From assembly GCA_035567015.1 (NCBI GenBank), contig DATMPQ010000114.1:1-21618 (forward strand): a DNA stretch of 21,618 bases, in the 5' to 3' direction. Shown here one piece after another: positions 1 to 5,678 of this stretch (within the stretch, counting starts at the first letter, position 1; each line of letters starts with the position of its first letter). The DNA comes from AV133 sp035567015 (GTDB lineage: Bacteria; Verrucomicrobiota; Verrucomicrobiia; Chthoniobacterales; UBA10450). The translations under genes and the position numbers were made by a program. The notes under the pieces were generated by a model. That model saw only the letters and a program-made list of their open reading frames with translations. It did not search any database and was not told the DNA's origin.

Positions 1-1
1 A

Positions 2-415
2 GCGCTGCATTGGGATGAGATGGTTCGTTACGTGCAGAAAGCAATTCCGAGCTATCCGACTCTGCCGCTGGTTCTACCGGACAAGACATTTCCAGGGGAC
101 TTCGAGCTGCAGGGCGGCCGCGTAAAGGCGATCTATCTCGGTCCCTCTCACACGGCGGACGGCGTCTTTGTCTTCTTCCCCGAGGAAAAGGTCCTCTACG
201 GCAATTGCATTCTCAAAGAACAGCTCGGCAATCTCGATTTTGCCGACGTCGCTGAATATCCCCGGACGTTGCAGAAATTGAAGCAGCTCAATCTTGGCTT
301 CACGACGATCGTGGCCGGGCACTGGTCGGCGCTACACGGGCCCGAGTTGATCGATCAATATCTGAAGCTGCTGGCTACCAACCACGGCAACGTTCGCGCA
401 TCGCAGCCAAAGTGA
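2..415 (+). CDS. Subclass B2-like metallo-beta-lactamase, C-terminal part (5' end outside window)
   Basis: The reading frame is open to the left edge, so the gene is truncated by the window and the ATG at 20 is internal. The visible 138 codons cover the C-terminal half of a metallo-beta-lactamase fold. Seen: GPSHTADG (third zinc-ligand histidine, His196 in standard numbering), LYGNCILKEQLGN (Cys221, Lys224 and Asn233 positions) and VAGHWSALHGPELID (His263). From memory, the stretch from PTLPLVLP onward aligns almost continuously with Aeromonas CphA, a subclass B2 carbapenemase, including LYGNCILKE and LHGPELID. Those enzymes are periplasmic and hydrolyse carbapenems with one zinc. The Asn/His116 position that separates B2 from B1 lies outside the window, and the residue after His263 is Trp where CphA has Asp, so substrate range is uncertain. 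The stop overlaps the GTG of the next gene by 4 bp, which suggests co-translation. Confidence 0.82.
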   Translation, partial: ALHWDEMVRYVQKAIPSYPTLPLVLPDKTFPGDFELQGGRVKAIYLGPSHTADGVFVFFPEEKVLYGNCILKEQLGNLDFADVAEYPRTLQKLKQLNLGFTTIVAGHWSALHGPELIDQYLKLLATNHGNVRASQPK

Positions 416-1124
416 TATACGACATCACGCCACCAATCACGCCGAAGCTCGCGGTCTGGCCGGGTGATACGCCGCTGAGCCGCGAAGTGCTCAACGATAT
501 GGCCCGCGGCGATAACGTCACGCTGTCAACGTTGCGCGCGACGATGCATCTCGGGGCACATGCGGATGGACCAAATCATTACGGCAAAAACTCCCCGGCG
601 ATCGACGAGCGTTCGCTGGATTACTACCTCGGCCCTTGCCAGGTGATCCGAGTGGACGTCGCACGCGCGACGCGCGTCACGCCTGAGATGCTGCCGCCCA
701 AAGTGAGTCGAGAAGTGCCCGCCGTTAGCGGGAGCGATCTAGCATCGCGCGCGGCCGCCTCCGTGGAAGGCTCCGGCGCGCCAGGGAACGGACGATCCAC
801 CTGCAGCCGCGCGTTTTATTCGCTACCAGAACGTTCCCCGACCCAGAGAATTGGAACCGCGATTTCGCGGCGCTCTCGATCGAGCTCGTTGATTTTCTCC
901 ACGAACGGGGCGTGATCACTGTTGGAATCGACACACCTAGCGTGGACCTTTTCGAATCGGAAGATCTATCGGCGCATAAGGCAATGCTGTGTCACGACAT
1001 GTCGATCATGGAAGGGCTCGTTTTGAAGGATGTGCCCGAAGGGATTTACGAATTGATTGCGTTGCCGCTCCGATTAGTCGGATTTGATGCGAGCCCGGTG
1101 CGAGCGATACTGCGGACAGTGTAA
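412..1124 (+). pseudogene. kynB: Kynurenine formamidase (KynB-like cyclase family), disrupted by an insert
   Basis: KynB hydrolyses N-formylkynurenine to kynurenine and formate in tryptophan catabolism. Frame 1 from the GTG at 412 gives a good N-terminal half: VWPGDTP, then the metal-binding HLGAHADGPNHY, then LGPCQVIRVDV and VTPEMLPPK up to about 702. The C-terminal half resumes in another frame at about 804 with PRVLFATRTFPDPENW, continues through VGIDTPSVDLFES, the metal-ligand CHDMSIMEGLVL and ELIALPL, and ends with ASPVRAILR at 1124. Between them is about 80-90 bp of non-homologous sequence. The downstream frame has a TAG at 726, so no simple read-through joins the halves. Compared with the roughly 210-residue family, nothing else is missing. 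Because both halves look well conserved, the disruption is recent or an assembly artefact. A short downstream product from the GTG at 912 is possible but would lack the metal site. Confidence 0.8.
713..802. repeat. Palindromic insert inside kynB
   Basis: Sequence here has no counterpart in KynB proteins and shifts the frame. It contains a CCCGC-CGTTA-GCGGG hairpin (718-732) and a longer imperfect GC-rich stem around 747-782. Its right end, CGATCCACCT, is identical to the right end of the element at 1125-1213. Exact boundaries are uncertain by roughly 10 bp because the left end is only loosely similar to the expected inverted terminus AGGTGGA. Confidence 0.6.
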
Positions 1125-1213
1125 AGGTGGAACGCGCAGTCCCTTGCGCGTTGTTAAAAATGTCGGCGAAGCCGAGTTGATTAACATCGCCCGGCGGAGC
1201 GGCCGATCCACCT
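1125..1213. repeat. Three-way-junction palindromic element with AGGTGGA/TCCACCT ends
   Basis: The ends are a perfect 7-bp inverted repeat, AGGTGGA (1125-1131) and TCCACCT (1207-1213). Inside lie a 7-bp stem, AACGCGC/GCGCGTT, and a second hairpin with GTTAA/TTAAC enclosing CGGC-GAA-GCCG. It starts one base after the kynB stop and its last base is the first base of the convergent decarboxylase stop codon. It fills the whole intergenic space and likely works as a bidirectional terminator. Confidence 0.7.
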
Positions 1214-2265
1214 CAGCTCATTCCAAGAAATTCGCGCGCGGTTCCTGATAGCAGCTGCGTCTTTTCTTTCGCGGGCAGCTCGATCGATTCAATGAGCTTG
1301 CCAGGGTGCGCTTCGCCGAGCGGGAATGGGTAGTCCGATCCGAGCGCGACGCGTTGCGCGCCAAATAGTTTGAGCAGCAACATGAGCGCGTCGGTATCGT
1401 GAACGAGCGAGTCAACGTAAAAACGCGCCGGCGCCAGGCCGCCACGGCCGTCGCGCTGAGCGAGATATTTTCTCGGGTTCGTCTTGTTTTCCGTCGCGAC
1501 CAAATCGGGTCGCACGTGGAACGCGCGCTCGATCCGGCCGATGGTGAATGGGAACGCGCCCCCGCCGTGTGCGAATGCGACGCGGAGCTTCGGAAACCGA
1601 TCGAACACGCCGCCGAAAATCATCGAGCAGATCGCCAACGATGTCTCGGCCGGCATGCCGACGAGCCACGGCAGCCAATAACTCGGCATCCGCTCCTTGC
1701 CGAACATGTCCCATGGATGAACGAAGATCGCGGCGCCGAGCTGCTCTGCCGCGCTCCAGACGGGCTGAAGCGACGCATTGTCCAGATTTATGGTGTCGAT
1801 GCGACCAGAGTACGGGTTTGCATCGACATGCGTACCGATCTGCGCCCCGCGCAAACCCAATTCACGCACACATCGCTCCAGCTCGCGCGCCGCCAGATCC
1901 GGATCTTGCAACGGGATCGTGGCCAGGCCAGCGAATCGCGTCGGATGATCGTGGACGACTTTGGCGATATGATCGTTCAACCGCCGTGACAAATCCAACG
2001 CGTCCGCCGGCTTCGCCCAATAGCTGAACATCACCGGCACGGTCGAGAGCACCTGCACCGAAATCTTCTCGCGGTCGCACTCCTCGATGCGACGCTTGGG
2101 ATCCCAAACGTTGTCGATGATCTCGCGAAAGACGCGGTCGCCGATCATCATCCGTGCACAGCATGGTTGGTAGTGATCGAGCCTAACGAATCCGCTGTAG
2201 CCATACTTCGCGTCGAGGTCGGGCCAGTCGTGCGGGAGGATATGCGTGTGCAAGTCGATCTTCAT
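1213..2265 (-). CDS. nbaD: 2-amino-3-carboxymuconate-6-semialdehyde decarboxylase (ACMSD)
   Basis: ACMSD is a zinc amidohydrolase-superfamily enzyme that decarboxylates the ring-opened product of 3-hydroxyanthranilate, directing carbon to 2-aminomuconate and away from quinolinate/NAD. Visible motifs are the N-terminal DLHTHILPHDWPDL (His6, His8), FVHPWDMFG (His183), FAHGGGAFPF (His233) and LGSDYPFPLGE (Asp311), matching the known zinc ligands and active-site histidine. Its length of 350 residues is typical, with a slightly longer loop near 260-280. The frame can be extended 10 codons upstream to 2295, but those codons lie in a palindromic repeat and the family begins MKIDxH, so I chose the ATG at 2263-2265. 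No clear Shine-Dalgarno is visible, because the repeat directly abuts the start codon. It lies 79 bp downstream of the 3-hydroxyanthranilate dioxygenase on the same strand, so a two-gene operon for consecutive steps is likely. Confidence 0.93.
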   Translation of the reverse strand: MKIDLHTHILPHDWPDLDAKYGYSGFVRLDHYQPCCARMMIGDRVFREIIDNVWDPKRRIEECDREKISVQVLSTVPVMFSYWAKPADALDLSRRLNDHIAKVVHDHPTRFAGLATIPLQDPDLAARELERCVRELGLRGAQIGTHVDANPYSGRIDTINLDNASLQPVWSAAEQLGAAIFVHPWDMFGKERMPSYWLPWLVGMPAETSLAICSMIFGGVFDRFPKLRVAFAHGGGAFPFTIGRIERAFHVRPDLVATENKTNPRKYLAQRDGRGGLAPARFYVDSLVHDTDALMLLLKLFGAQRVALGSDYPFPLGEAHPGKLIESIELPAKEKTQLLSGTAREFLGMS

Positions 2266-2331
2266 TTGTAGGGCGTCCGCCGCGGCGGACGCCATTTATT
2301 TGGACCGGCGTTTCACAGAAACGCCCTACAA
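2266..2331. repeat. Three-way-junction palindromic element with TTGTAGGGCG ends
   Basis: Terminal inverted repeats TTGTAGGGCG (2266-2275) and CGCCCTACAA (2322-2331) enclose two hairpins. One is a perfect 22-bp palindrome, GGCGTCCGCCG/CGGCGGACGCC (2272-2293). The other is GGCGTTTC-ACA-GAAACGCC (2307-2325). It occupies the spacer between the two minus-strand kynurenine-pathway genes and touches the ACMSD start codon, so it could affect transcript processing or translation of that gene. Confidence 0.75.
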
Positions 2332-2344
2332 TTGTTTTTCGCCA

Positions 2345-2869
2345 CTAAAACGGCTGCATCGGTCCCGGCTTCTCGACCTTTTTACCGCACTTTTTGCATG
2401 TCCGCCGCGCGTCGTTGTTCCAGAAATCGAGCATCGCTTGGCTAAAGTGTTGCACGATGTCGGCGCAGTCGAAGTGAATGTCTTCCACCAATGCCCCGCA
2501 ATTTTCACAATAGAAAATGACATGTTCCTTTTCGCCCGGCGGCCGGCGACGCTCGACCACCACGCCGAGCGTGTTTGGTGGCCGCTGCGGAGAGTGCGGG
2601 ACATTCGCCGGAATGAAGAACGTCTCGCCTTCGCGCACGATGTGATCCACGATCCCCTCGCCTTCGCGGACGCGCACTTTGATGTCGCCCTTGAGCTGGT
2701 AAAAATACTCTTCGGAATCGACGAGATGGAAATCGTTCCGCGCGTTCGGGCCTTTGATGACCATCACAAAAAAATCGCGCCCGTCATAGAGATAACGGTT
2801 CCTCACCGGCGGCTTGAACAGGTGGCGATTCTCTTCGATCCAGTTGTTCAGATTTACGGGCGGCTGCAC
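2345..2869 (-). CDS. nbaC: 3-hydroxyanthranilate 3,4-dioxygenase
   Basis: This cytosolic cupin opens the ring of 3-hydroxyanthranilate to give 2-amino-3-carboxymuconate semialdehyde, the substrate of the next gene. Catalytic iron ligands are visible as His48, Glu54 and His92 in NDFHLVDSEEYFYQ and VPHSPQRP, with substrate-binding Arg44 and Arg96 close by. The C-terminal rubredoxin-like iron site of the bacterial enzymes is complete: CENC (121, 124) and CKKC (158, 161). The 174-residue length is normal for the bacterial form. The start is GTG at 2867-2869, chosen because the protein then begins MQPPVNLNNW as relatives do; the frame stays open upstream without an obvious ATG. It is the first gene of the presumed operon with ACMSD. 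Confidence 0.95.
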   Translation of the reverse strand: MQPPVNLNNWIEENRHLFKPPVRNRYLYDGRDFFVMVIKGPNARNDFHLVDSEEYFYQLKGDIKVRVREGEGIVDHIVREGETFFIPANVPHSPQRPPNTLGVVVERRRPPGEKEHVIFYCENCGALVEDIHFDCADIVQHFSQAMLDFWNNDARRTCKKCGKKVEKPGPMQPF

Positions 2870-2961
2870 GGCTGGCGTAACGCCGCTCGCTGACGACGGT
2901 GGTTTAGGAGAAGTAACAGTAGCGATGAAGCAGACTATTTCCTTCTGCGCGTAGCGTCAAA

Positions 2962-2989
2962 CCCGCGTAAAAGGCTTCGCCTCACGCGG
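2962..2989. repeat. Hairpin repeat, copy A (left flank of the GIY-YIG gene)
   Basis: The stem is CCGCGT/ACGCGG with an inner AGGC-TTCG-CCT hairpin. Read on the minus strand, it matches copy B at 3277-3302 at about 24 of 28 aligned positions. The two copies are therefore in inverted orientation around the GIY-YIG gene. Confidence 0.7.
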
Positions 2990-3009
2990 CTCGGGAATTA
3001 AATGAGAGC

Positions 3010-3284
3010 ATGTATTACGTGTACGTCTTGCTCTCGATGTCCGACGACGGCTTATACATTGGCTACTCCAGTGATTTGAAAAAGCGCTTGAAGCAACATC
3101 GGGCCGGACTTTCCTTCGCCACATCGTATCGCGGCCCTTGGAACTGATCTATTACGAGGCCTACGCGGAAGAAACAGACGCTCGCGGGCGGGAGCGCTAT
3201 TTAAAAAGCGGCGGCGGTCGACGGCTGTTGCATATGCAACTGAGGTGCTATTTTAAAAAGCATCCAGCACGCTCAACCGCGTGA
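3010..3284 (+). pseudogene. GIY-YIG endonuclease-like gene with a frameshift
   Basis: GIY-YIG domains are small nuclease modules; this short, free-standing type (UPF0213-like, about 90 residues) has no established cellular role. From the ATG at 3010 the protein begins MYYVYVLLS and continues with the hallmark GLYIGYSSDLKKRLKQH and SFATSYRGPW, then hits a stop at 3145. The remainder, LIYYEAYAEETDARGRERYL then KSGGGRRLL and CYFKKHPARSTA, follows in another frame to a TGA at 3282-3284. One missing base next to the CCTTGG at about 3136-3141 explains the break. Its last codons and stop lie inside hairpin copy B. Inactivation is likely unless the base is a sequencing error. Every expected family segment is present. 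Confidence 0.8.
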
Positions 3285-3302
3285 GCGAACGTTTTACGCG
3301 GG
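3277..3302. repeat. Hairpin repeat, copy B (right flank of the GIY-YIG gene)
   Basis: CCGCGTGAG at the left and TTTTACGCGGG at the right form a stem. The sequence is a near copy of the reverse complement of 2962-2989, with small differences confined mainly to the loop. It overlaps the final codons of the GIY-YIG reading frame. Confidence 0.7.
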
Positions 3303-3311
3303 CTTAACGAT

Positions 3312-3340
3312 TTGCGATTGCACTTTACGAAAGATACACT
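3312..3340 (+). promoter_or_regulatory. Possible sigma70-type promoter for the L,D-transpeptidase
   Basis: TTGCGA (3312-3317) and TACACT (3335-3340) are separated by 17 bp, each matching 4 of 6 consensus bases. The -10 box ends 3 bp before the ATG at 3344, so if real it would favour initiation at the internal ATG at 3356. Confidence 0.3.
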
Positions 3341-3343
3341 TAT

Positions 3344-3934
3344 ATGCGCCGCTCTATGAAATTCGGCCGTTTGGTTCAATTCTCCGGTGCGGCGGCAAGC
3401 GTCATCTTCTGTTCGAGTTGCGAAGAATTGCCACCCGCAGTTCAGAACCCGCTCACGGCAGTTTTTTCGCCGTCGACTCCGCACGGCTATTGGAATGAGG
3501 ATGGCGTGTCCGGTTCACCAAAAATCGTCGTTCATCTTAGCGAACAGCGCGCTTATTTCTACAAAGGCAAGCATTTGATCGGCGAATCAACCATCTCCAC
3601 GGGCAAGCCAGGATTCTCCACGCCGCCGGGGCACTACCACATTCTGCAAAAGGAGAAGGATCATGTCTCGAGTGAGTTCGGCGATTACATCGATGACGAG
3701 GGTAACGTGGTAAAATCAAACATTGACGTGCGCAAAGACAGCAAGCCGCGCGGCACTCACTTCGACGGCGCTAGGATGCCGTACTGCATGCATTTCAATG
3801 GTGGCTACGCGATGCACCAGGGTTATGTCCCACCGTATGCCGCGTCGCACGGCTGCATCCGATTGCCCAAAGGCATGGCCGAACATTTTTTCTACGCCGC
3901 GCCAGAAGGCACATCGGTGATCGTGAAAGAATGA
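3344..3934 (+). CDS. L,D-transpeptidase (YkuD domain), exported
   Basis: Enzymes of this family crosslink peptidoglycan stem peptides or anchor proteins to them through a catalytic cysteine, outside the cytoplasmic membrane. The domain spans roughly residues 60-195. Visible are IVVHLSEQRAYFYKG at its start, TGKPGFSTPPGHY, the conserved MHQG histidine (158) and the SHGCIRLP signature with catalytic Cys171. The N-terminus (residues 5-25) is a basic then hydrophobic segment ending IFCSSC, so export is likely. The cysteines suggest a lipoprotein, but the lipobox is poor. Two starts are possible: ATG at 3344, or ATG at 3356 giving MKFGRL, which looks more like a signal peptide start. No strong Shine-Dalgarno is seen. 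It stands alone between the GIY-YIG remnant and a decayed cassette. Confidence 0.9.
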   Translation: MRRSMKFGRLVQFSGAAASVIFCSSCEELPPAVQNPLTAVFSPSTPHGYWNEDGVSGSPKIVVHLSEQRAYFYKGKHLIGESTISTGKPGFSTPPGHYHILQKEKDHVSSEFGDYIDDEGNVVKSNIDVRKDSKPRGTHFDGARMPYCMHFNGGYAMHQGYVPPYAASHGCIRLPKGMAEHFFYAAPEGTSVIVKE

Positions 3935-4042
3935 GTTGCAGCTGACGCCGTCTCGGCGATAGAACACGAGCGCATTGGACAAAAATCATCACGTTGATGC
4001 AAAAAATGTGCGCCCGCGTTCAACGCGCAGTAAAATCCTTTC

Positions 4043-4242
4043 ATGACGCCGCAAGCGGCGCTGGACGCGCAGATTGAGAAATATCGTGCCATGACTGGCG
4101 AAGAACGATTGAAGCTGGCGCTCGATCTGCACTTTCGTGCGCAATCGCGCGCGACGGCATCCGCTATCAACATCCCAAGGCGAGCGCTGATGAGGTGGAG
4201 CGGCTTTTGCGGGCGGGGATCGCGTTGGCGCAAAGCTTGTGA
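4043..4242 (+). pseudogene. Short helical protein (antitoxin-like first gene of a cassette), frameshifted
   Basis: The start at 4043 gives a charged helical N-terminus, AQIEKYRAMTGEERLKLALD. Around 4145-4152 the frame is lost, and the expected continuation GIRYQHPKASADEVERLLRA then GIALAQSL is found in another frame, ending in a TGA at 4240-4242. The reconstructed protein of about 66 residues resembles small proteins I recall next to nucleotidyltransferase-like genes in bacterial toxin-antitoxin-type cassettes. That function is inference. One lost base in the GC-rich CGCGCGCGACGG tract would account for the break. The stop overlaps the GTG of the next fragment by 4 bp (GTGA), the usual arrangement for coupled cassette genes. 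Confidence 0.6.
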
Positions 4243-4319
4243 CGGAGCAGGAGCTTGCCATTGATGCCGTCTACCGGCTCAACATCGCTGGCATTGCATT
4301 CCTCTGGCATGTCACATGA
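4239..4319 (+). pseudogene. Truncated start of a nucleotidyltransferase-like gene
   Basis: GTG at 4239 opens a frame reading MTEQELAIDAVYRLNIAGIA then FLWHVT and a TGA at 4317-4319. This resembles the first 25 residues of MNT-type nucleotidyltransferases, which usually continue FxVTGSxAS. The frame ends 2 bp before the dispersed repeat at 4322-4370 and nothing homologous follows, so the rest of the gene is gone. The family call is tentative because the catalytic GSxxxGxxxxxSDxD region is absent. Confidence 0.45.
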
Positions 4320-4321
4320 AA

Positions 4322-4370
4322 CGACAGGCTAGAAGCCCGTCTGCCATGACAGCCGGGACGGCTGTCTTCC
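4322..4370. repeat. Dispersed double-hairpin repeat (CGACAGGCT family), copy 1
   Basis: It begins CGACAGGCTAGAAGCCCGTC and ends ACAGCC-GGGAC-GGCTGT then CTTCC, giving two adjacent hairpins. It is nearly the same as 18817-18867. It lies downstream of the truncated cassette and upstream (in + coordinates) of the convergent aminotransferase. The remaining bases to 4488 hold only short GC-rich imperfect inverted repeats (such as GCTACGGCG twice near 4447 and 4463) and no gene I can support. Confidence 0.7.
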
Positions 4371-4488
4371 GCGTCCCTAGTTTAGCGGCGTCACTCCGGC
4401 GAATACGAAGACGAAAGGCAAAATGAAGACCCGCCTTTGCTCAAGCTACGGCGAGCCATGGGCTACGGCGCGGCAGGCAGAAGTGATA

Positions 4489-5637
4489 TTATACTGTTAC
4501 CTCATGGAAAGCCGAGAGGAACGCTTCCATCTCGGTTTTTTTGCCGATGGTGAGACGCATGTAGTTCGGCAATGCCGGGAATAGTCGGCCGACTTGGACG
4601 TTGCGCTCTTTTAACGCTTTGATCAGCGGCACGACCGGACGCTTCACATCGAACATGATGAAGTTGGCTTGCGACGGGATTTGCTTGTAGCCCATCTTTT
4701 CGATCGCGTCGGTCACGAATGTTTTCGCTTCGCTATTAAGGCGCTTGCTGTTGGCGACCTGGTCCGGGTCGTTCAAACTCGAGACCGCAGCGGCGAGGGC
4801 CAAGCAGTTGACGCTGTCCCACATTTGATGAGGACGGATGCGCTCGATCGTTTCGCGTTGGGCCACGCAATAGCCGCAGCGCAGTCCCGCCATACCGTAA
4901 ATTTTTGAGAACGTGCGCGCAACAATCAAGTTCGGATGATCGTTGACCATTGGAATCACGCTCTCGTAGTCGGGACTGTCGGCGTAGTGGAAGTAAGCTT
5001 CGTCCATCAGGATCATCGTCTGGCGCGGAGTTTTGGCGATAAAGTCGCGCAGTTCGTTCTTCGGCGTGATGCTGGCGGTGGGATTGTTCGGGTTGCAGAT
5101 GTAAATGAGCCCGTCCTTGGCCGCTGCGCCCATCTTCGCGAGATCATGACTGAAACTGCTGGTGATCGGTACTTTCACGACCTCAGCGCCATTGATGCTC
5201 GCGTAATTAAGGAGCGCTTCGAAAGTCGGATCGGCCGCGACCAAATTGCCGCGCGCCGGACCGGTGAATGTCTCGGCGCACAATTTCAGAATCTCGCTCG
5301 AACCGTCACCGAGCACGATTTGACCTCGATTGACGCCGTTCAATGTTGCCAGGGCCTCGATCAGTTCGTCGTTATGTACATCGGGATATCGACACGACAG
5401 GCCGAACGAGTCCGTCATCGCTCTGAGCGCTTTCGGTGAGGGCCCGTAAGGATTTTCGTTCGAGCTCAAGCGGACGACGCCGGTGGATGTCGATGTCGCC
5501 CGCGGACGACTCCGTCCGACTGGCGGACTTGCGACCGTCTCGGTCGGTAAAGAAAATGCAGGTTTAACGATCGCGACCGCCGCGCCCGCGCCCAGCAATT
5601 GCGCAAATTTACGTCGAGAAATGGACATGGTATTCAT
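4489..5637 (-). CDS. HisC-like PLP aminotransferase with Tat signal
   Basis: This is a fold-type I, class I/II PLP aminotransferase of the histidinol-phosphate aminotransferase subfamily. Visible are SSNENPYGPSP (57-67), DGSSEIL (111-117), CNPNNPT (Asn185), DEAYFHY (Asp212, Tyr215), the Schiff-base lysine in RTFSKIYGMAGLR (Lys245) and NYMRLTIG (Arg361, carboxylate binding). The N-terminus MNTMSISRRKFAQLLG carries a twin-arginine motif followed by a hydrophobic AGAAVAIV segment and a linker to residue 50, so export by Tat is predicted. Such exported HisC relatives exist in several phyla without a settled function, and biosynthetic HisC is cytosolic, so I do not assign histidine biosynthesis. 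The start at 5637 is supported by AGGAGG 5 nt upstream. The gene is divergent from the GH47 gene. Confidence 0.88.
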   Translation of the reverse strand: MNTMSISRRKFAQLLGAGAAVAIVKPAFSLPTETVASPPVGRSRPRATSTSTGVVRLSSNENPYGPSPKALRAMTDSFGLSCRYPDVHNDELIEALATLNGVNRGQIVLGDGSSEILKLCAETFTGPARGNLVAADPTFEALLNYASINGAEVVKVPITSSFSHDLAKMGAAAKDGLIYICNPNNPTASITPKNELRDFIAKTPRQTMILMDEAYFHYADSPDYESVIPMVNDHPNLIVARTFSKIYGMAGLRCGYCVAQRETIERIRPHQMWDSVNCLALAAAVSSLNDPDQVANSKRLNSEAKTFVTDAIEKMGYKQIPSQANFIMFDVKRPVVPLIKALKERNVQVGRLFPALPNYMRLTIGKKTEMEAFLSAFHEVTV

Positions 5638-5642
5638 CGGAA

Positions 5643-5648
5643 CCTCCT
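5643..5648 (-). promoter_or_regulatory. Strong Shine-Dalgarno deciding the aminotransferase start
   Basis: AGGAGG on the minus strand lies 5 nt before the ATG at 5635-5637. For the alternative ATG three codons later the spacing would be 14 nt, which is too long, so the longer Tat-signal form is favoured. Confidence 0.75.
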
Positions 5649-5678
5649 ACGCCGATTGTTACATTGATCTGCACACGA

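Noticed and set aside
1399..1989. Plus-strand frame opposite ACMSD
   Set aside because: It is the antisense shadow of a fully supported enzyme, with no domain of its own.
2266..2295. Ten-codon extension of ACMSD
   Set aside because: The codons come from the palindromic repeat, and the conserved MKIDxH start lies at 2265.
2246..2893. Plus-strand frame of 215 codons opposite the 3-hydroxyanthranilate dioxygenase
   Set aside because: The minus-strand gene has all metal ligands and normal length; the plus frame starts in another gene and crosses a repeat.
3010..3284. GIY-YIG gene as an intron-encoded homing endonuclease
   Set aside because: No interrupted host gene or group I intron structure is visible around it; inverted hairpins flank it instead.
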